Shown here: piece after piece, positions 1 to 9,300 of the stretch
How positions within the stretch are numbered: the first letter of the stretch is position 1
How the letters are laid out: each line of letters opens with the position of its first letter
Assembly (NCBI RefSeq): GCF_900167535.1
Contig: NZ_FUYE01000026.1
Location: 1-59,443 of the forward strand
Reading direction: 5' to 3'
DNA from: Prosthecobacter debontii
Lineage (GTDB): Bacteria > Verrucomicrobiota > Verrucomicrobiia > Verrucomicrobiales > Verrucomicrobiaceae
Length of the DNA: 59,443 bases
Position numbers and translations under genes: made by a program
Notes under the pieces: generated by a model
Seen by the model: only the letters and a program-made list of their open reading frames with translations
Database searches by the model: none
What the model was told of the DNA's origin: nothing

Positions 1-34
1 ATAGACTTGATAAGTCATCTCGTCTGAAAACGGT

Positions 35-62
35 GAAGGCCGTGCATTGCTGCACGGCCTTC
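35..62 (-). terminator. Terminator-like hairpin after tRNA-fMet
   Basis: Perfect 12-bp inverted repeat (35-46 with 51-62, loop TTGC). It lies immediately 3' of the minus-strand initiator tRNA. Read on that strand, the stem is followed after four bases by TTTTC. It probably ends the tRNA transcript. Confidence 0.6.
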
Positions 63-65
63 ATT

Positions 66-142
<77 letters not shown>

Positions 143-262
143 GTTTTGTTGGACGGTGAGTCTCTCATGCGCTGAGACTTTAGCAACCTGTTTTTACACC
201 TTTTCTCACACGAGCCTTGAAACATCGTCAGCGAGTGCTCGTTTCGTTCCTCCTTCTCTTCC

Positions 263-1105
263 ATGAAGACCTACCTTGCCCCTGCTTTGTTGCTGGCTGT
301 CTCCAGCTTTCTTTCGGCTGCTGATAAACCGGCCGCTGCCCCTCAGCCATCTCCCATCGGTTATTCCGATACTCCCGTGATCCCCGGCACCCAGTGGAAG
401 GTGCACGACATCGACCGTCCACGTCCTGAATACGTGGCTCCTGGCGAGAAGCTGGGCCAGCCCCCGGCGGATGCGATCATCCTTTTCGATGGCAGCAATG
501 CCGACGCCTTCCAATCCAAAGTCAAAGGCCCCGATGGTAAACCCACCGCCGAGATGGGCCCCTGCGCGTGGAAGATCGACAATGGTGAACTCGTCGTGGA
601 CGGTGGTGACTCCTGGACCAAACAAGAGTTCTCCAGCTGCCAATTCCACATTGAGTGGAAGAGCGCTCCTGAAACCGAAGGCAACTCTCAGAAAAAAGGT
701 AACGGCGGCGTGTTCTTCATGGATCGCTATGAGTGTCAGATGCTGGACACCTACAACAATCCCACCTATGCCGATGGCATGACGGGCTGCATCTACGGCC
801 AAACCCCTCCCCTGGTGAATGCGGTGAAGAAACCTGGCGAATGGCAGACCTACGACATCGTTTTCACCGCGCCTAAACTGGATGGCGATAAAGTGGTGGA
901 ACCCGCCTACGTGACCACCTTCGTCAATGGCGTCTGCGTGCAGGTGCATACGAAGATCATGGGCCCGACGAAGCACAAAAACATCACCGACTACAGCGGC
1001 AGCTTCCCCGCCACCGCTCCTCTGCGCCTGCAGGACCACAAAAACAATCCTCCGATCCGCCTGCGTAACATCTGGGTGCGCAAGCTGCCTGATCCGAAGG
1101 ACTGA
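263..1105 (+). CDS. Secreted DUF1080 (3-keto-disaccharide hydrolase-like) protein
   Basis: A 280-residue protein with a Sec signal peptide ([19 protein letters not shown], likely cut before ADKP). A single DUF1080/LamG-like jelly-roll domain follows, from about residue 65 to the end. Recognisable landmarks are the opening '[13 protein letters not shown]', the central '[19 protein letters not shown]' and the final '[12 protein letters not shown]', all typical of this concanavalin-like family. Family members act on oxidised glucosides in the periplasm or cell surface, or serve as sugar-binding modules. They are strongly expanded in Verrucomicrobiota and Planctomycetota. The gene stands alone, with a terminator just downstream. 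The exact substrate cannot be read from sequence. Confidence 0.85.
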   Translation: MKTYLAPALLLAVSSFLSAADKPAAAPQPSPIGYSDTPVIPGTQWKVHDIDRPRPEYVAPGEKLGQPPADAIILFDGSNADAFQSKVKGPDGKPTAEMGPCAWKIDNGELVVDGGDSWTKQEFSSCQFHIEWKSAPETEGNSQKKGNGGVFFMDRYECQMLDTYNNPTYADGMTGCIYGQTPPLVNAVKKPGEWQTYDIVFTAPKLDGDKVVEPAYVTTFVNGVCVQVHTKIMGPTKHKNITDYSGSFPATAPLRLQDHKNNPPIRLRNIWVRKLPDPKD

Positions 1106-1134
1106 GCCTTTTCTCCAACCGAGATTTCCCCACG

Positions 1135-1169
1135 ACGCCCTGGCCTAACCGTCAGGGCGTTTTCTTTTC
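1135..1169 (+). terminator. Rho-independent terminator
   Basis: ACGCCCTG (1135-1142) pairs with CAGGGCGT (1153-1160). The stem is followed by TTTTCTTTT. It ends the DUF1080 gene 30 bp after its stop codon. Confidence 0.85.
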
Positions 1170-1224
1170 CTCTCTTGCATCCCTGCGGCGGCGCGCCACA
1201 CTGCGTGCCCTCTTTTCCCTTGCC

Positions 1225-2463
1225 ATGGCCTACCTCAACGAAAACTACCTCAAGCTCAAAGCTGGATACCTGTTCCCTGAAATCGCGCGTCGCGTGAAGG
1301 CTTTCACAGAAGCCAATCCTGAAGCGGCGAAGCGCTTGATTCGTTGTGGCATCGGTGATGTCACCGAGGCTCTGCCTGAGGCCGTGCGTGCCGCCATGCA
1401 CAAGGCCGTGGATGAGATGGGCGACCGCTCCAGCTTCCGCGGTTACGGTCCTGAGCAAGGGTATGACTTCCTGCGCAACGCCATCGCCAACAACGACTAC
1501 AAGGCCCGAGGTATCCAGGTGGATGCCGATGAGATCTTCATCTCCGACGGCAGTAAGTGCGATACGGGTAACATCCTGGACATCTTCGGCTGCGGTAACA
1601 AGATCGCCATCACCGATCCCGTGTATCCTGTCTATGTGGACACCAACGTCATGGCCGGGAACACCGGTGAAGCCGATGACGCCGGTGCCTATGCCGGTCT
1701 GCATTACCTGAAGTGCACCCCCGAAAACGGGTTCGTCCCTGAGATCCCAAGCGAGCCGGTGGACCTCGTTTATCTCTGCTACCCGAACAACCCGACGGGG
1801 GCGACAGCGACGCGCGCTCAGCTGGAAGCCTGGGTGAAATACGCCAAGGCCAACGGCACCATCATCCTCTACGATGCCGCCTACGAGGCCTTCATCCAAG
1901 ATCCCGAAGTGCCACGCAGCATCTTCGAAATCGAAGGTGCCCGTGATTGCGCCATCGAGTTCCGCAGCTTCTCCAAGAACGGTGGTTTCACCGGCGTGCG
2001 CTGCGCCATCGTGGTGATCCCGAAAGGCCTGATGGGCAAAAAGAAAGACGGCACGACCATGGCTGTGCATCCTCTCTGGAGCCGCCGCCACAGCACCAAG
2101 TTCAACGGCGTCAGCTACATCGTCCAGCGCGGTGCCGAGGCCATCTACAGCGAAGAAGGCAAGGCCCAAGTGGCCGCCCTCATCGAGCACTACATGGGCA
2201 ATGCCAAGCTCCTGGTGGAAGCCTGCAAAAACGCCGGTCTCCAGGTCTTCGGCGGTGTCAATGCACCGTATGTGTGGGTCGGCTGCCCTGCGGGCGTGAC
2301 GAGTTGGCAGATGTTCGACAAGATGCTCAATGAAGCCAACGTCGTCATCACTCCTGGCAGCGGCTTCGGCAGCGCTGGTGAAGGTTTCTTCCGCATCAGC
2401 GCCTTCAACAGCCGCGCCAATGTCGAGGAAGTCTGCAAGCGCATTGCAGCACTTCAGGCTTGA
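1225..2463 (+). CDS. dapL: LL-diaminopimelate aminotransferase
   Basis: A 412-residue class I/II PLP-dependent aminotransferase. It converts L-tetrahydrodipicolinate directly to LL-2,6-diaminopimelate using glutamate, for lysine and peptidoglycan. The N-terminal '[18 protein letters not shown]', the '[13 protein letters not shown]' segment, 'YPNNPTGA' and the Schiff-base motif '[10 protein letters not shown]' with Lys251 are the signature of DapL (type 1) rather than ArgD/DapC. Length matches the family. DapL is typical of Chlamydiae, Verrucomicrobia, cyanobacteria and plants, which fits the taxonomic reading. The ATG at 1225 is used; no clear Shine-Dalgarno site precedes it. Confidence 0.95.
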   Translation: MAYLNENYLKLKAGYLFPEIARRVKAFTEANPEAAKRLIRCGIGDVTEALPEAVRAAMHKAVDEMGDRSSFRGYGPEQGYDFLRNAIANNDYKARGIQVDADEIFISDGSKCDTGNILDIFGCGNKIAITDPVYPVYVDTNVMAGNTGEADDAGAYAGLHYLKCTPENGFVPEIPSEPVDLVYLCYPNNPTGATATRAQLEAWVKYAKANGTIILYDAAYEAFIQDPEVPRSIFEIEGARDCAIEFRSFSKNGGFTGVRCAIVVIPKGLMGKKKDGTTMAVHPLWSRRHSTKFNGVSYIVQRGAEAIYSEEGKAQVAALIEHYMGNAKLLVEACKNAGLQVFGGVNAPYVWVGCPAGVTSWQMFDKMLNEANVVITPGSGFGSAGEGFFRISAFNSRANVEEVCKRIAALQA

Positions 2464-2482
2464 TTGAATCCTCTGTTTGGTT

Positions 2483-2515
2483 AGGCGGACAGGCTTCGGC
2501 TTGTCCGCCTTTTTT
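2483..2515 (+). terminator. Rho-independent terminator of dapL
   Basis: A strong hairpin (AGGCGGACA with TGTCCGCCT, TTCG-type loop) is followed directly by six T residues, 20 bp after the dapL stop. Confidence 0.9.
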
Positions 2516-2527
2516 ATCTCCTCTCGG

Positions 2528-4969
2528 TCACTTCCCGCGCAACTCCCGAATCCGAAGGCGTCGAAACTCCACGCCTTCGGGGCGATACATCTGAAAGGCG
2601 AGGTAACCTTCGGTCAGGCGTTGACCAGTAAAGTCGTTCACCTTCTCGCCATTGAGCCAAACCTGATAGCGTTGGCCTTCGGCTTGAATCTCCAGGTGAT
2701 TCCATCCGCCAAAACGCATCGGCACAGACGTAGGGGATTGAACAAACATGATGGCTCCACTGGCTTGGTTGCCTTGCGGGAAATTCGAAAGATCCACCTG
2801 ATAGACCTGCGGGTCCGGTAAGCCACGGATCGTGTCCAGAGCCGGACTCCGCAGTAAGACGCCGGAGTTCCCACGGATGTCACGGATTCGGAAATCCAGG
2901 CGAAGAACGAAGTCCCCAAACGGTCGAGCGGCATACCAAGGATAACCTTGGCCAGGGCCCTTTCGGCTCAGGCGAGCGATGCCCTCCTCTCCCCACTGCA
3001 TCACGACATCTCCCTGATTTTTCCACTGCAGCCGCCGTTCAGAGGCAAAGAGATCGACAAAGTCATTTTCCACCTCCCACTCCGGCGTAGCGTTTTCCTT
3101 CGAAGACGGGTTTTCTAAGACCACCCGAAAACCTGCACTTTCATGCCGCATGTCGATTTTCCGCAAAGCCCGTGACGAGGGCGAGGAGTAGGTGTCGTGA
3201 TGGCAATTGCCACGAATGGCCTTCACGGTTTTCGCCTCATCAAACCAATCCTGCACATACTCCCACTGATTACCCATCAGGTCATGAATGCCCAATCGAT
3301 TGGGCGGATAAGACATGACGGGAGACGACGTGGCATAACCATCCACATAACCGGGAATACCACGATGGCTAGGCAATACTTTCGCTAAAGTTTCATCCGC
3401 AAAGTTACCGTCAGCAGGCATCCCTGGAGCAGGCCGAGGCCAATCCGCCACCTCGAGCTGAAGCCGGGCCAATTCTTCGGGAGAGGGACCCGAAGGTTCT
3501 CGTTCAGCCGTCCCCACCGCATGACTCCACTCACGATCTGTGGGGAGCCGGTAGGTGCGCCCCTCCCGCTGACTGAGCCACTCACAAAAGAACACCGCAT
3601 CCAGCCAGTTCACGTGGCAGACGGGATAGTCATCGCCACGATTGACCGGCAGACTGTAGGCGTAGGCTCTTTTCCAGGCTTCATCCAGCCCCGGTTTCTC
3701 CGCCGCATACCGAGCATAGTCACCATTTCGGGTTTCGTGAATGCAGATCTGCACGTTGGTTCCCGGCACAGGCACGAACTGCATGCCCAGACTGTTGGTG
3801 AAAACAGGCACCTTGGCACCGCCCCGCGTCGTCCCTGGAGGTGTTGAATTCCTTGGCGATGCGTAGCTGCGGTTCCCGCTCTGCCGTTCTGCTATGTCAC
3901 GCGGAGCCACCGTATGCTTTGGCATGGAGACCATCACCACCGCTCCGAGGGCTAGGCTGCCCCCCACTCCAAGCGGCCAATGACGGCGCCAAAGGCTGAA
4001 GCTCCTTCTAGAACCTCCCTGAGCGGGCCCCTGCTCGTGAGCCGGAGGAGTTGGCGCTGCCCCCGTTCGGATCGAGTTAACGTCCTGCCCTAACTCACTC
4101 ACTTTTTGATACCTGCGCTCGGGCTCCTGGCGCATCGCCTTCACCACCACCTCATCCAGGCGCACATCCACCTGCACTTTCTGCGAAGGCAGATCGAAGG
4201 CGCCCTGTGGACGCACCCCGGTGAGCATCTCATACAGCATGACCCCCAGCGCATAAATATCGCTCCTCTGGTCCGCTTTCCCCCGCCACTGCTCCGGGGC
4301 CATATAATCCGGTGTCCCCATCACCAAAGTCGCCAGCGTGCTGCCCTCGGGCCGGACCGTCAATGGCCGTGAAAGGCCAAAGTCCGCCAGTTTAGCTTGA
4401 CCATCCTGCGTCATTAAAACATTCGCCGGTTTGATATCCCGATGAATGACATCTTGTGCATGGGCATAGTGCAGCGCTTCACAGACCTGCACCGTCAATT
4501 CCAGAGCCTGAGACGGCGTCAGGCTTTGGCTTTCAATCAACCGCTGCAGGTCGGTGCCATTCACATACTCCATAACAAAGTAGCAGTGACCCTCCTCCGT
4601 CTGGCCAAAATCATGCACAGAAACAATGCCCGGATGATGCAGCCGGGCCAGCGTCTTAGCCTCCCGCTGAAAGCGACTGAAAAACTCCTCGTTACCCGCC
4701 AACTCAGTCGGCAGCAGCTTAATCGCCACCGGCCTTTCCAAGGACATCTGAACACCACGATAAACCGCCCCCATACCGCCCCGTCCGATCAAGGCCTCCA
4801 CATGATACTGAGGCAGCAACCGGGCCACTGTTTCCACACTCGGCGGCTCCCAGGGTTGGGCTTCCGACCGCGCATAAGCTGAGTCTAACGCACAGCGAAA
4901 CAACCCCGCCACCTCATCTCCCCAGATCTTATCTGGAGGAGCATCGGGGAGTGTACCGGAGGCGTTCAT
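2528..4969 (-). CDS. Ser/Thr protein kinase - FGE-like (SUMF1) - DUF1080 fusion
   Basis: An 813-residue three-part protein. Residues 55-300 are a Hanks-type kinase: glycine loop 'GRGGMG' (62-67), Lys84, 'HRDIKPAN' (176-183), DFG (196-198) and 'GTPDYMAPEQ'. A single transmembrane segment (about 331-350) anchors it. Residues about 390-625 form an FGE/sulfatase-modifying-factor domain ('FVPVPGTNVQICIHE', 'YPVCHVNWLDAVFFCEWLS', 'SSRALRKIDMRHESAGFRV'). Residues about 633-811 are a DUF1080 jelly roll like the protein at 263-1105. The expected topology is cytoplasmic kinase with extracytoplasmic FGE-like and sugar-binding domains, suggesting a sensor kinase. All kinase catalytic residues are present, so it should be active. 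The FGE-like part lacks an obvious Cys pair and may only bind ligand. Confidence 0.9.
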   Translation of the reverse strand: MNASGTLPDAPPDKIWGDEVAGLFRCALDSAYARSEAQPWEPPSVETVARLLPQYHVEALIGRGGMGAVYRGVQMSLERPVAIKLLPTELAGNEEFFSRFQREAKTLARLHHPGIVSVHDFGQTEEGHCYFVMEYVNGTDLQRLIESQSLTPSQALELTVQVCEALHYAHAQDVIHRDIKPANVLMTQDGQAKLADFGLSRPLTVRPEGSTLATLVMGTPDYMAPEQWRGKADQRSDIYALGVMLYEMLTGVRPQGAFDLPSQKVQVDVRLDEVVVKAMRQEPERRYQKVSELGQDVNSIRTGAAPTPPAHEQGPAQGGSRRSFSLWRRHWPLGVGGSLALGAVVMVSMPKHTVAPRDIAERQSGNRSYASPRNSTPPGTTRGGAKVPVFTNSLGMQFVPVPGTNVQICIHETRNGDYARYAAEKPGLDEAWKRAYAYSLPVNRGDDYPVCHVNWLDAVFFCEWLSQREGRTYRLPTDREWSHAVGTAEREPSGPSPEELARLQLEVADWPRPAPGMPADGNFADETLAKVLPSHRGIPGYVDGYATSSPVMSYPPNRLGIHDLMGNQWEYVQDWFDEAKTVKAIRGNCHHDTYSSPSSRALRKIDMRHESAGFRVVLENPSSKENATPEWEVENDFVDLFASERRLQWKNQGDVVMQWGEEGIARLSRKGPGQGYPWYAARPFGDFVLRLDFRIRDIRGNSGVLLRSPALDTIRGLPDPQVYQVDLSNFPQGNQASGAIMFVQSPTSVPMRFGGWNHLEIQAEGQRYQVWLNGEKVNDFTGQRLTEGYLAFQMYRPEGVEFRRLRIRELRGK

Positions 4970-5186
4970 AGGATAAACCTAAGCGCCTTGTATGCCAGTA
5001 AGCCCTGCGGCTGTCGATGCTGTTCTTAACATCAGCATGCGTTTCTGAGATTGTATAAACCCCTCCAATTGACTAGTCTGGAAAAAATACGTGTGCCTCT
5101 CCACGGCTCTCTAGGAGAGCGGAGTGCCCGCGCAGCTTGGTCAGATTACGCTCCGTATCGTGATGGATTAGCCCCAAATCCGACAT

Positions 5187-5816
5187 ATGCGCATTCATAT
5201 AGGTTCGCCCCAACTCAGTCGCACTTTCGATCCTTCCTCGCTTGGCTGGAAGCCGGTATCAGGACTGAAGTCGACGCATTACGTCTGGCTTGCCCTAGTG
5301 ATCGGTCTCCCATGTTTTTTGGGATCCTTAATCGTCTTATATCACTCCATCTCGGATTGGAAAAAAGGAGTCCTTTCACAGCCCGGAGGGAGAGTTCTTC
5401 TATTCACCTGCCTGCTATTGATGGTTCCCGTTCACGAACTCATTCATGCCTTGGCTTACCGATGTGGGCTACGTTCGCCTCATCTCATTCTGGGAATTTG
5501 GCCGAGACGCTTCTTGATCTATGTGCTGTATGATGCCCCGTTGCCCAAAGCGCGGGTGCTACGCATGCTCGCCGCACCTTTGGTCACACTGACTTTTTTG
5601 CCGTTAGGCCTGCTTTTATTTCTCCAAGGAGACCTTGCCTCGTTAACCACCTATTTCATCCTCGTGCATACCTCCGCTTGCAGCGGTGATATCATCACAT
5701 GGATTCGGTTTTGGAAACAGGTTCCACCTAACGCGCTGATTCACAATCAAGGTGAGACCACTTATTGGGGACATGCTCTGGGGGAAGCCTCGTCACCTGG
5801 AGAGAAGCTGGAATGA
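5187..5816 (+). CDS. DUF3267-type integral-membrane zincin metalloprotease
   Basis: A 209-residue membrane protein with a zincin motif HELIH (residues 83-87) inside a hydrophobic segment ('LLLMVPVHELIHALAY'). There are further hydrophobic stretches at about 32-52 and 125-150, and a late 'SGDI' that in DUF3267 proteins supplies an acidic metal ligand. This layout matches DUF3267 putative peptidases. The substrate is unknown. The start ATG at 5187 lies close behind a smaller ORF in another frame, which I regard as non-coding. Nothing in the neighbourhood suggests a role. Confidence 0.75.
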   Translation: MRIHIGSPQLSRTFDPSSLGWKPVSGLKSTHYVWLALVIGLPCFLGSLIVLYHSISDWKKGVLSQPGGRVLLFTCLLLMVPVHELIHALAYRCGLRSPHLILGIWPRRFLIYVLYDAPLPKARVLRMLAAPLVTLTFLPLGLLLFLQGDLASLTTYFILVHTSACSGDIITWIRFWKQVPPNALIHNQGETTYWGHALGEASSPGEKLE

Positions 5817-6008
5817 CAACGGCGGCGAAAAAAGGAAATGATTTCGATCCGAAAAAGCAAGGTCAGCCTCAAGGGTCCAAAGCAGATACTTCTTGGTGTG
5901 GACCGGACTTGTCGGCGTTGTGATCCCCCAGCCTTTGCCGAAGGTCCTCAGTGTCCCCTGTTTAGACTTGGTCAGCAGCCGTTTGGGAGGATGACAATTT
6001 TACAGCAT

Positions 6009-6216
6009 GGCGTGTCATTCGAAGCCGAGTGGAAGAGGTAGGGTCCCATCCTTTGCTTTGCGAGATTCGGAGGCCATTCTTCGCTTCCTGAAGTCGGCAA
6101 AATGACGGAAGGGATGGGACCACACGCAGCGATCATCCAGGGCCGTTAAAGCATTCATCATCAACTTTGAAAATGAGTGAGTCATGCAATGTGGACACAC
6201 ATTCGTGTACCACACA
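6009..6216. repeat. Interspersed palindromic repeat, copy 1
   Basis: About 208 bp alignable by eye with 12857-13076. Shared blocks include 'cattcgaagccg', 'cccatcctt', 'ggagg.cattcttc', 'gacggaagggatgggaccac' and 'ccacacgcagcgatca'. The centre is an imperfect inverted repeat: the arm at about 6041-6055 (GGGTCCCATCCTT) pairs with the arm at about 6107-6120. No ORF lies within it. It occupies the spacer between the DUF3267 gene and the autotransporter; the rest of 5817-6354 shows nothing I recognise. Confidence 0.7.
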
Positions 6217-6354
6217 ACTGAATCCTATAGTCGTTAACATAGGTAGCATTGCCACAGACATGATGGTTCTAAGACGATCGAGACAATGCATAGCATGAAG
6301 TCAGCATTTATTAAATGCCCCGAAGACAGACGGATTTGCATCCATTTCCTTCAT

Positions 6355-6392
6355 GAGAGTCCGGTCAGATCAGAAACCCTGACCAGACTCTC
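6355..6392 (-). terminator. Hairpin downstream of the autotransporter gene
   Basis: GAGAGTC-c-GGTCAG (6355-6368) pairs with CTGACC-a-GACTCTC (6379-6392). This gives a 13-bp stem with one internal mismatch, 8 bp past the autotransporter stop. There is no T-run on the minus strand, so it may be a 3' stabilising or Rho-assisted structure. Confidence 0.5.
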
Positions 6393-6399
6393 GGATATT

Positions 6400-9300
6400 T
6401 TAGAAGTTCACACGCATCCCAAGGCGGAACAGATGATTGCCCCCTTCACCCGTGCGCCCTTCATAGCCACCGTAGATCATGCCGTTTTTCCAGACATCAT
6501 AACCGATGTTAAGGCGACCAACGCCGCGCACACGATCACGATCTTCATACAGCATGTTATACTCGATACCAGGGCTGCTCACGACTTGCATCTGGGAGCC
6601 TTCCTGCGAGCGAGCTAGGTCCGCTTCCAGGCCACCCACCACTTCGACGCTGAGTGTGTGACCGGCGATCTCTTTGCTCCACAGAGCAGACAGGCTGAGC
6701 TCCGAGGTCAGGATGCTGGCATCGTAGCCGCTGTTAGACAGGGCATCAATAGCACCCAACTCCGAGAAGCCATCCATGGTGAAGTAGGAGTAGATCAAGG
6801 AAGCGCGAGGAGCCAGGGAGACAGGTCCGACGTTCCATCCTTTATACCCCACACCGATGAGGCCAGAGATACCATCTGCATTGGTGGAACCATTGACATC
6901 ACCATTCACCGTGTCACGGCTGGCATCAAAGTCATAGTTCGTGTAGCTGAAGGTGCCCCAGAAGGCGAAGCCTTTCATTTCGTAACGACCGTAGAGAAGG
7001 CCACCGATACCCTCGATGTCCGCCGTCCCCTGATGTGAGGAGATGGAACCCTCGTTCATCAGCAAGGCAGCACCAATGGAGAAATTTTGTGCAGCCACGA
7101 TATCGCCACCCACGAAGTAGTCGCGACGGGTGATATCTGCATCTTCCACGTTGGCTGTATCGTTAAAGGCAAACCCGGCAAACACAGCACCACGCTTCAT
7201 ATCTCCTGCGCTGAGAGGAGCAAAGAGGGAGACGCGGTCCTGGATGCTATGGGAGATGGAGCGGTCACCTGCAAAGGCGTAGTCAGCCATCGCACCATAG
7301 TATTCAGGGGTGTAGCGCTCCAAATCACCATCAGGAGATCCTGCGGCATCTACAATCTGAAGAGCCAAGCGGCCTCCCGTGGTCGCGGAGTCAATCTGGT
7401 TAGGCCCAACAAGCGCGTTACGGAACAACGCACGAGCTGCACGACGCTGGTTGTCAGTGTCACCCAGATCAGAGAATTTGCTATTACGCGCATTCAGCCC
7501 TGTCGCATTCAGCTGCCCAGTAGCCACGTCGAAGAGAATGGCTGCATTGTTAGTTGGGGTGGACCCACCGGCACCGTCCACATCGAAAAGCACGGAACCA
7601 AAGAGACCATTGACGCGGATGGGGTCACCAGCGGCATCGGAGATGACCTGAAACACATCCCCACGGCGCGGGCTAAAGCCATTGTAGCTGGAAACCAACA
7701 GTTCGCTCGTCGGGTTAAGGGTGACGGTGCCACCGACACGCACTTGGTCCCAACCATTGGGATCAATGCCAGGACCTGCACGCCCACCGAGTTCCAGCTC
7801 AAGCTGAGCATTCTCCACATAGTTCAGAGCAATGTTGGTGATACCGGGGGAGTTCCCTGGAGCAAACACACCGTTGTTGGTGAAATTACCCGTGAAGCTG
7901 AGCGTCCCGCCCACTTTCGAGTCTTCGGCGTTCGTGAAGTTCACCGCATCAACCGTGCCTGCACCATTGAGCAGAGCGTAGCTGAGCAGGGAGGCAGGAT
8001 CCAACACCAGCTTAGCACCACCTTTCACGGTGATAGAGCCCACGATGTCCAGCTTAGCGTCACCAGTAGCGATGAGTTCACCGTTTTCACCCAACTGAAG
8101 AACACCTTCATCAATGAGGACGTTCAAAGTCTCCGTCTTGCCATTCAGCTTCAGCGTGCCAAGGCCTTCTTTGATGAACTCCGTAGCTTCTGCATCCACC
8201 GTTCCGCTGTAATCACCACCTTCGGTCACGATCAGTTTGTAGCCCTGGATATCTACCTTGCCGGTGCCGTTCAGGTATTTGATCGTTTCGATACCACCGA
8301 GAGTCAGCACACCATACACGTTGACAGTCGCTTCGTCATTGATGCGCTCAGCTGCACCCAGCCACAGGTTGCTGTCTGCATTGATGGTGACGGTTTCCGC
8401 ATCGCTGGTTCCATTCAGCCAGACATCACCCGTCACAGTGACGGTCCCGGTGCCGATGTTGGCATTGACCACGGAGTTGTTATTCAGCGTGTAGGTATTT
8501 GCCGTCAGGGTGGCGGTGCCATCAAGCGTGCCGTCACAGCTGATGTAAGAAGCGATTTTGACATCCGCCTCATCAATATTCACCAGACCTTCGTTCTTCA
8601 ACGTAGCATCACAAGCCAAACCGCCATTGAAGACTTCCAGAGTGCCATTGGAGTACACTTTGATGTAATCGCTAGCCAAGCTTCCCTCGCCCGAAATCTC
8701 CAGTGTGCCGCCCTTCACCTTGGTGGAGCCCGTAAAGGTATTCGCTCCCGTCAGAACGAGTTCACCCTCGGACACTTTGACCAAATCCGCACCGCCCGAG
8801 ATAACTCCAGAAAACTCACCATCATCAACGGTTAGTGTGGTTGTCCGGCAGAAATCCGTATCGGTCACCAAAGAGCCAGCTCCGAAGAGACTGCCGATGG
8901 TTTCGCTACCGCCCAAGATCATCTTGGCATTCGCCTCAATGGTGAGATCCACTTCGTCATTGAGACGCTCGGCGGAACCTAGCGTCGTGGTGCCAGATTC
9001 TACCTTGAAGGTCTCAGCATCGCTGGTGCCATTCAGTTTCACAGCCCCATTGGCAGTGACTTCTCCCGTCCCCAGATTGGCGTTGATCACCGAACCATCG
9101 TTGAGAGCATAGGTTTCTGCCGTCAACGTAGCGCAATGGCCATTGATGGTGCCTGTGTTGACCAGGGAGGTGAGGGTGTCACTCTCATCCAGATTCAGAG
9201 TGCCGTCATTGGTTACAGCAGCCAGTGCTGAGAACCCGCCAGATTTGTTATTGAAAACAGTGCACTCATCGATCTTGATTTCCTTGCTCAGAAGCGAGCC

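Noticed and set aside
35..62. A fifth member of the TGTGCAGC palindrome family
   Set aside because: It shares only the TGCA core; the arms are GGCCGTGCA type. Its position after tRNA-fMet explains it as a terminator.
991..2190. A 399-codon minus-strand open frame
   Set aside because: Antisense shadow of dapL caused by high GC at third positions; dapL itself is unambiguous.
7087..8835. A 582-codon open frame on the plus strand
   Set aside because: It is antisense to the autotransporter. The composition is what the reverse complement of Thr/Gly-rich repeats gives, with no protein-like motifs.
8240..9260. Repeat array or CRISPR
   Set aside because: The repeated DNA is in frame and encodes autotransporter passenger modules; there are no short identical repeats with unique spacers anywhere in the window.
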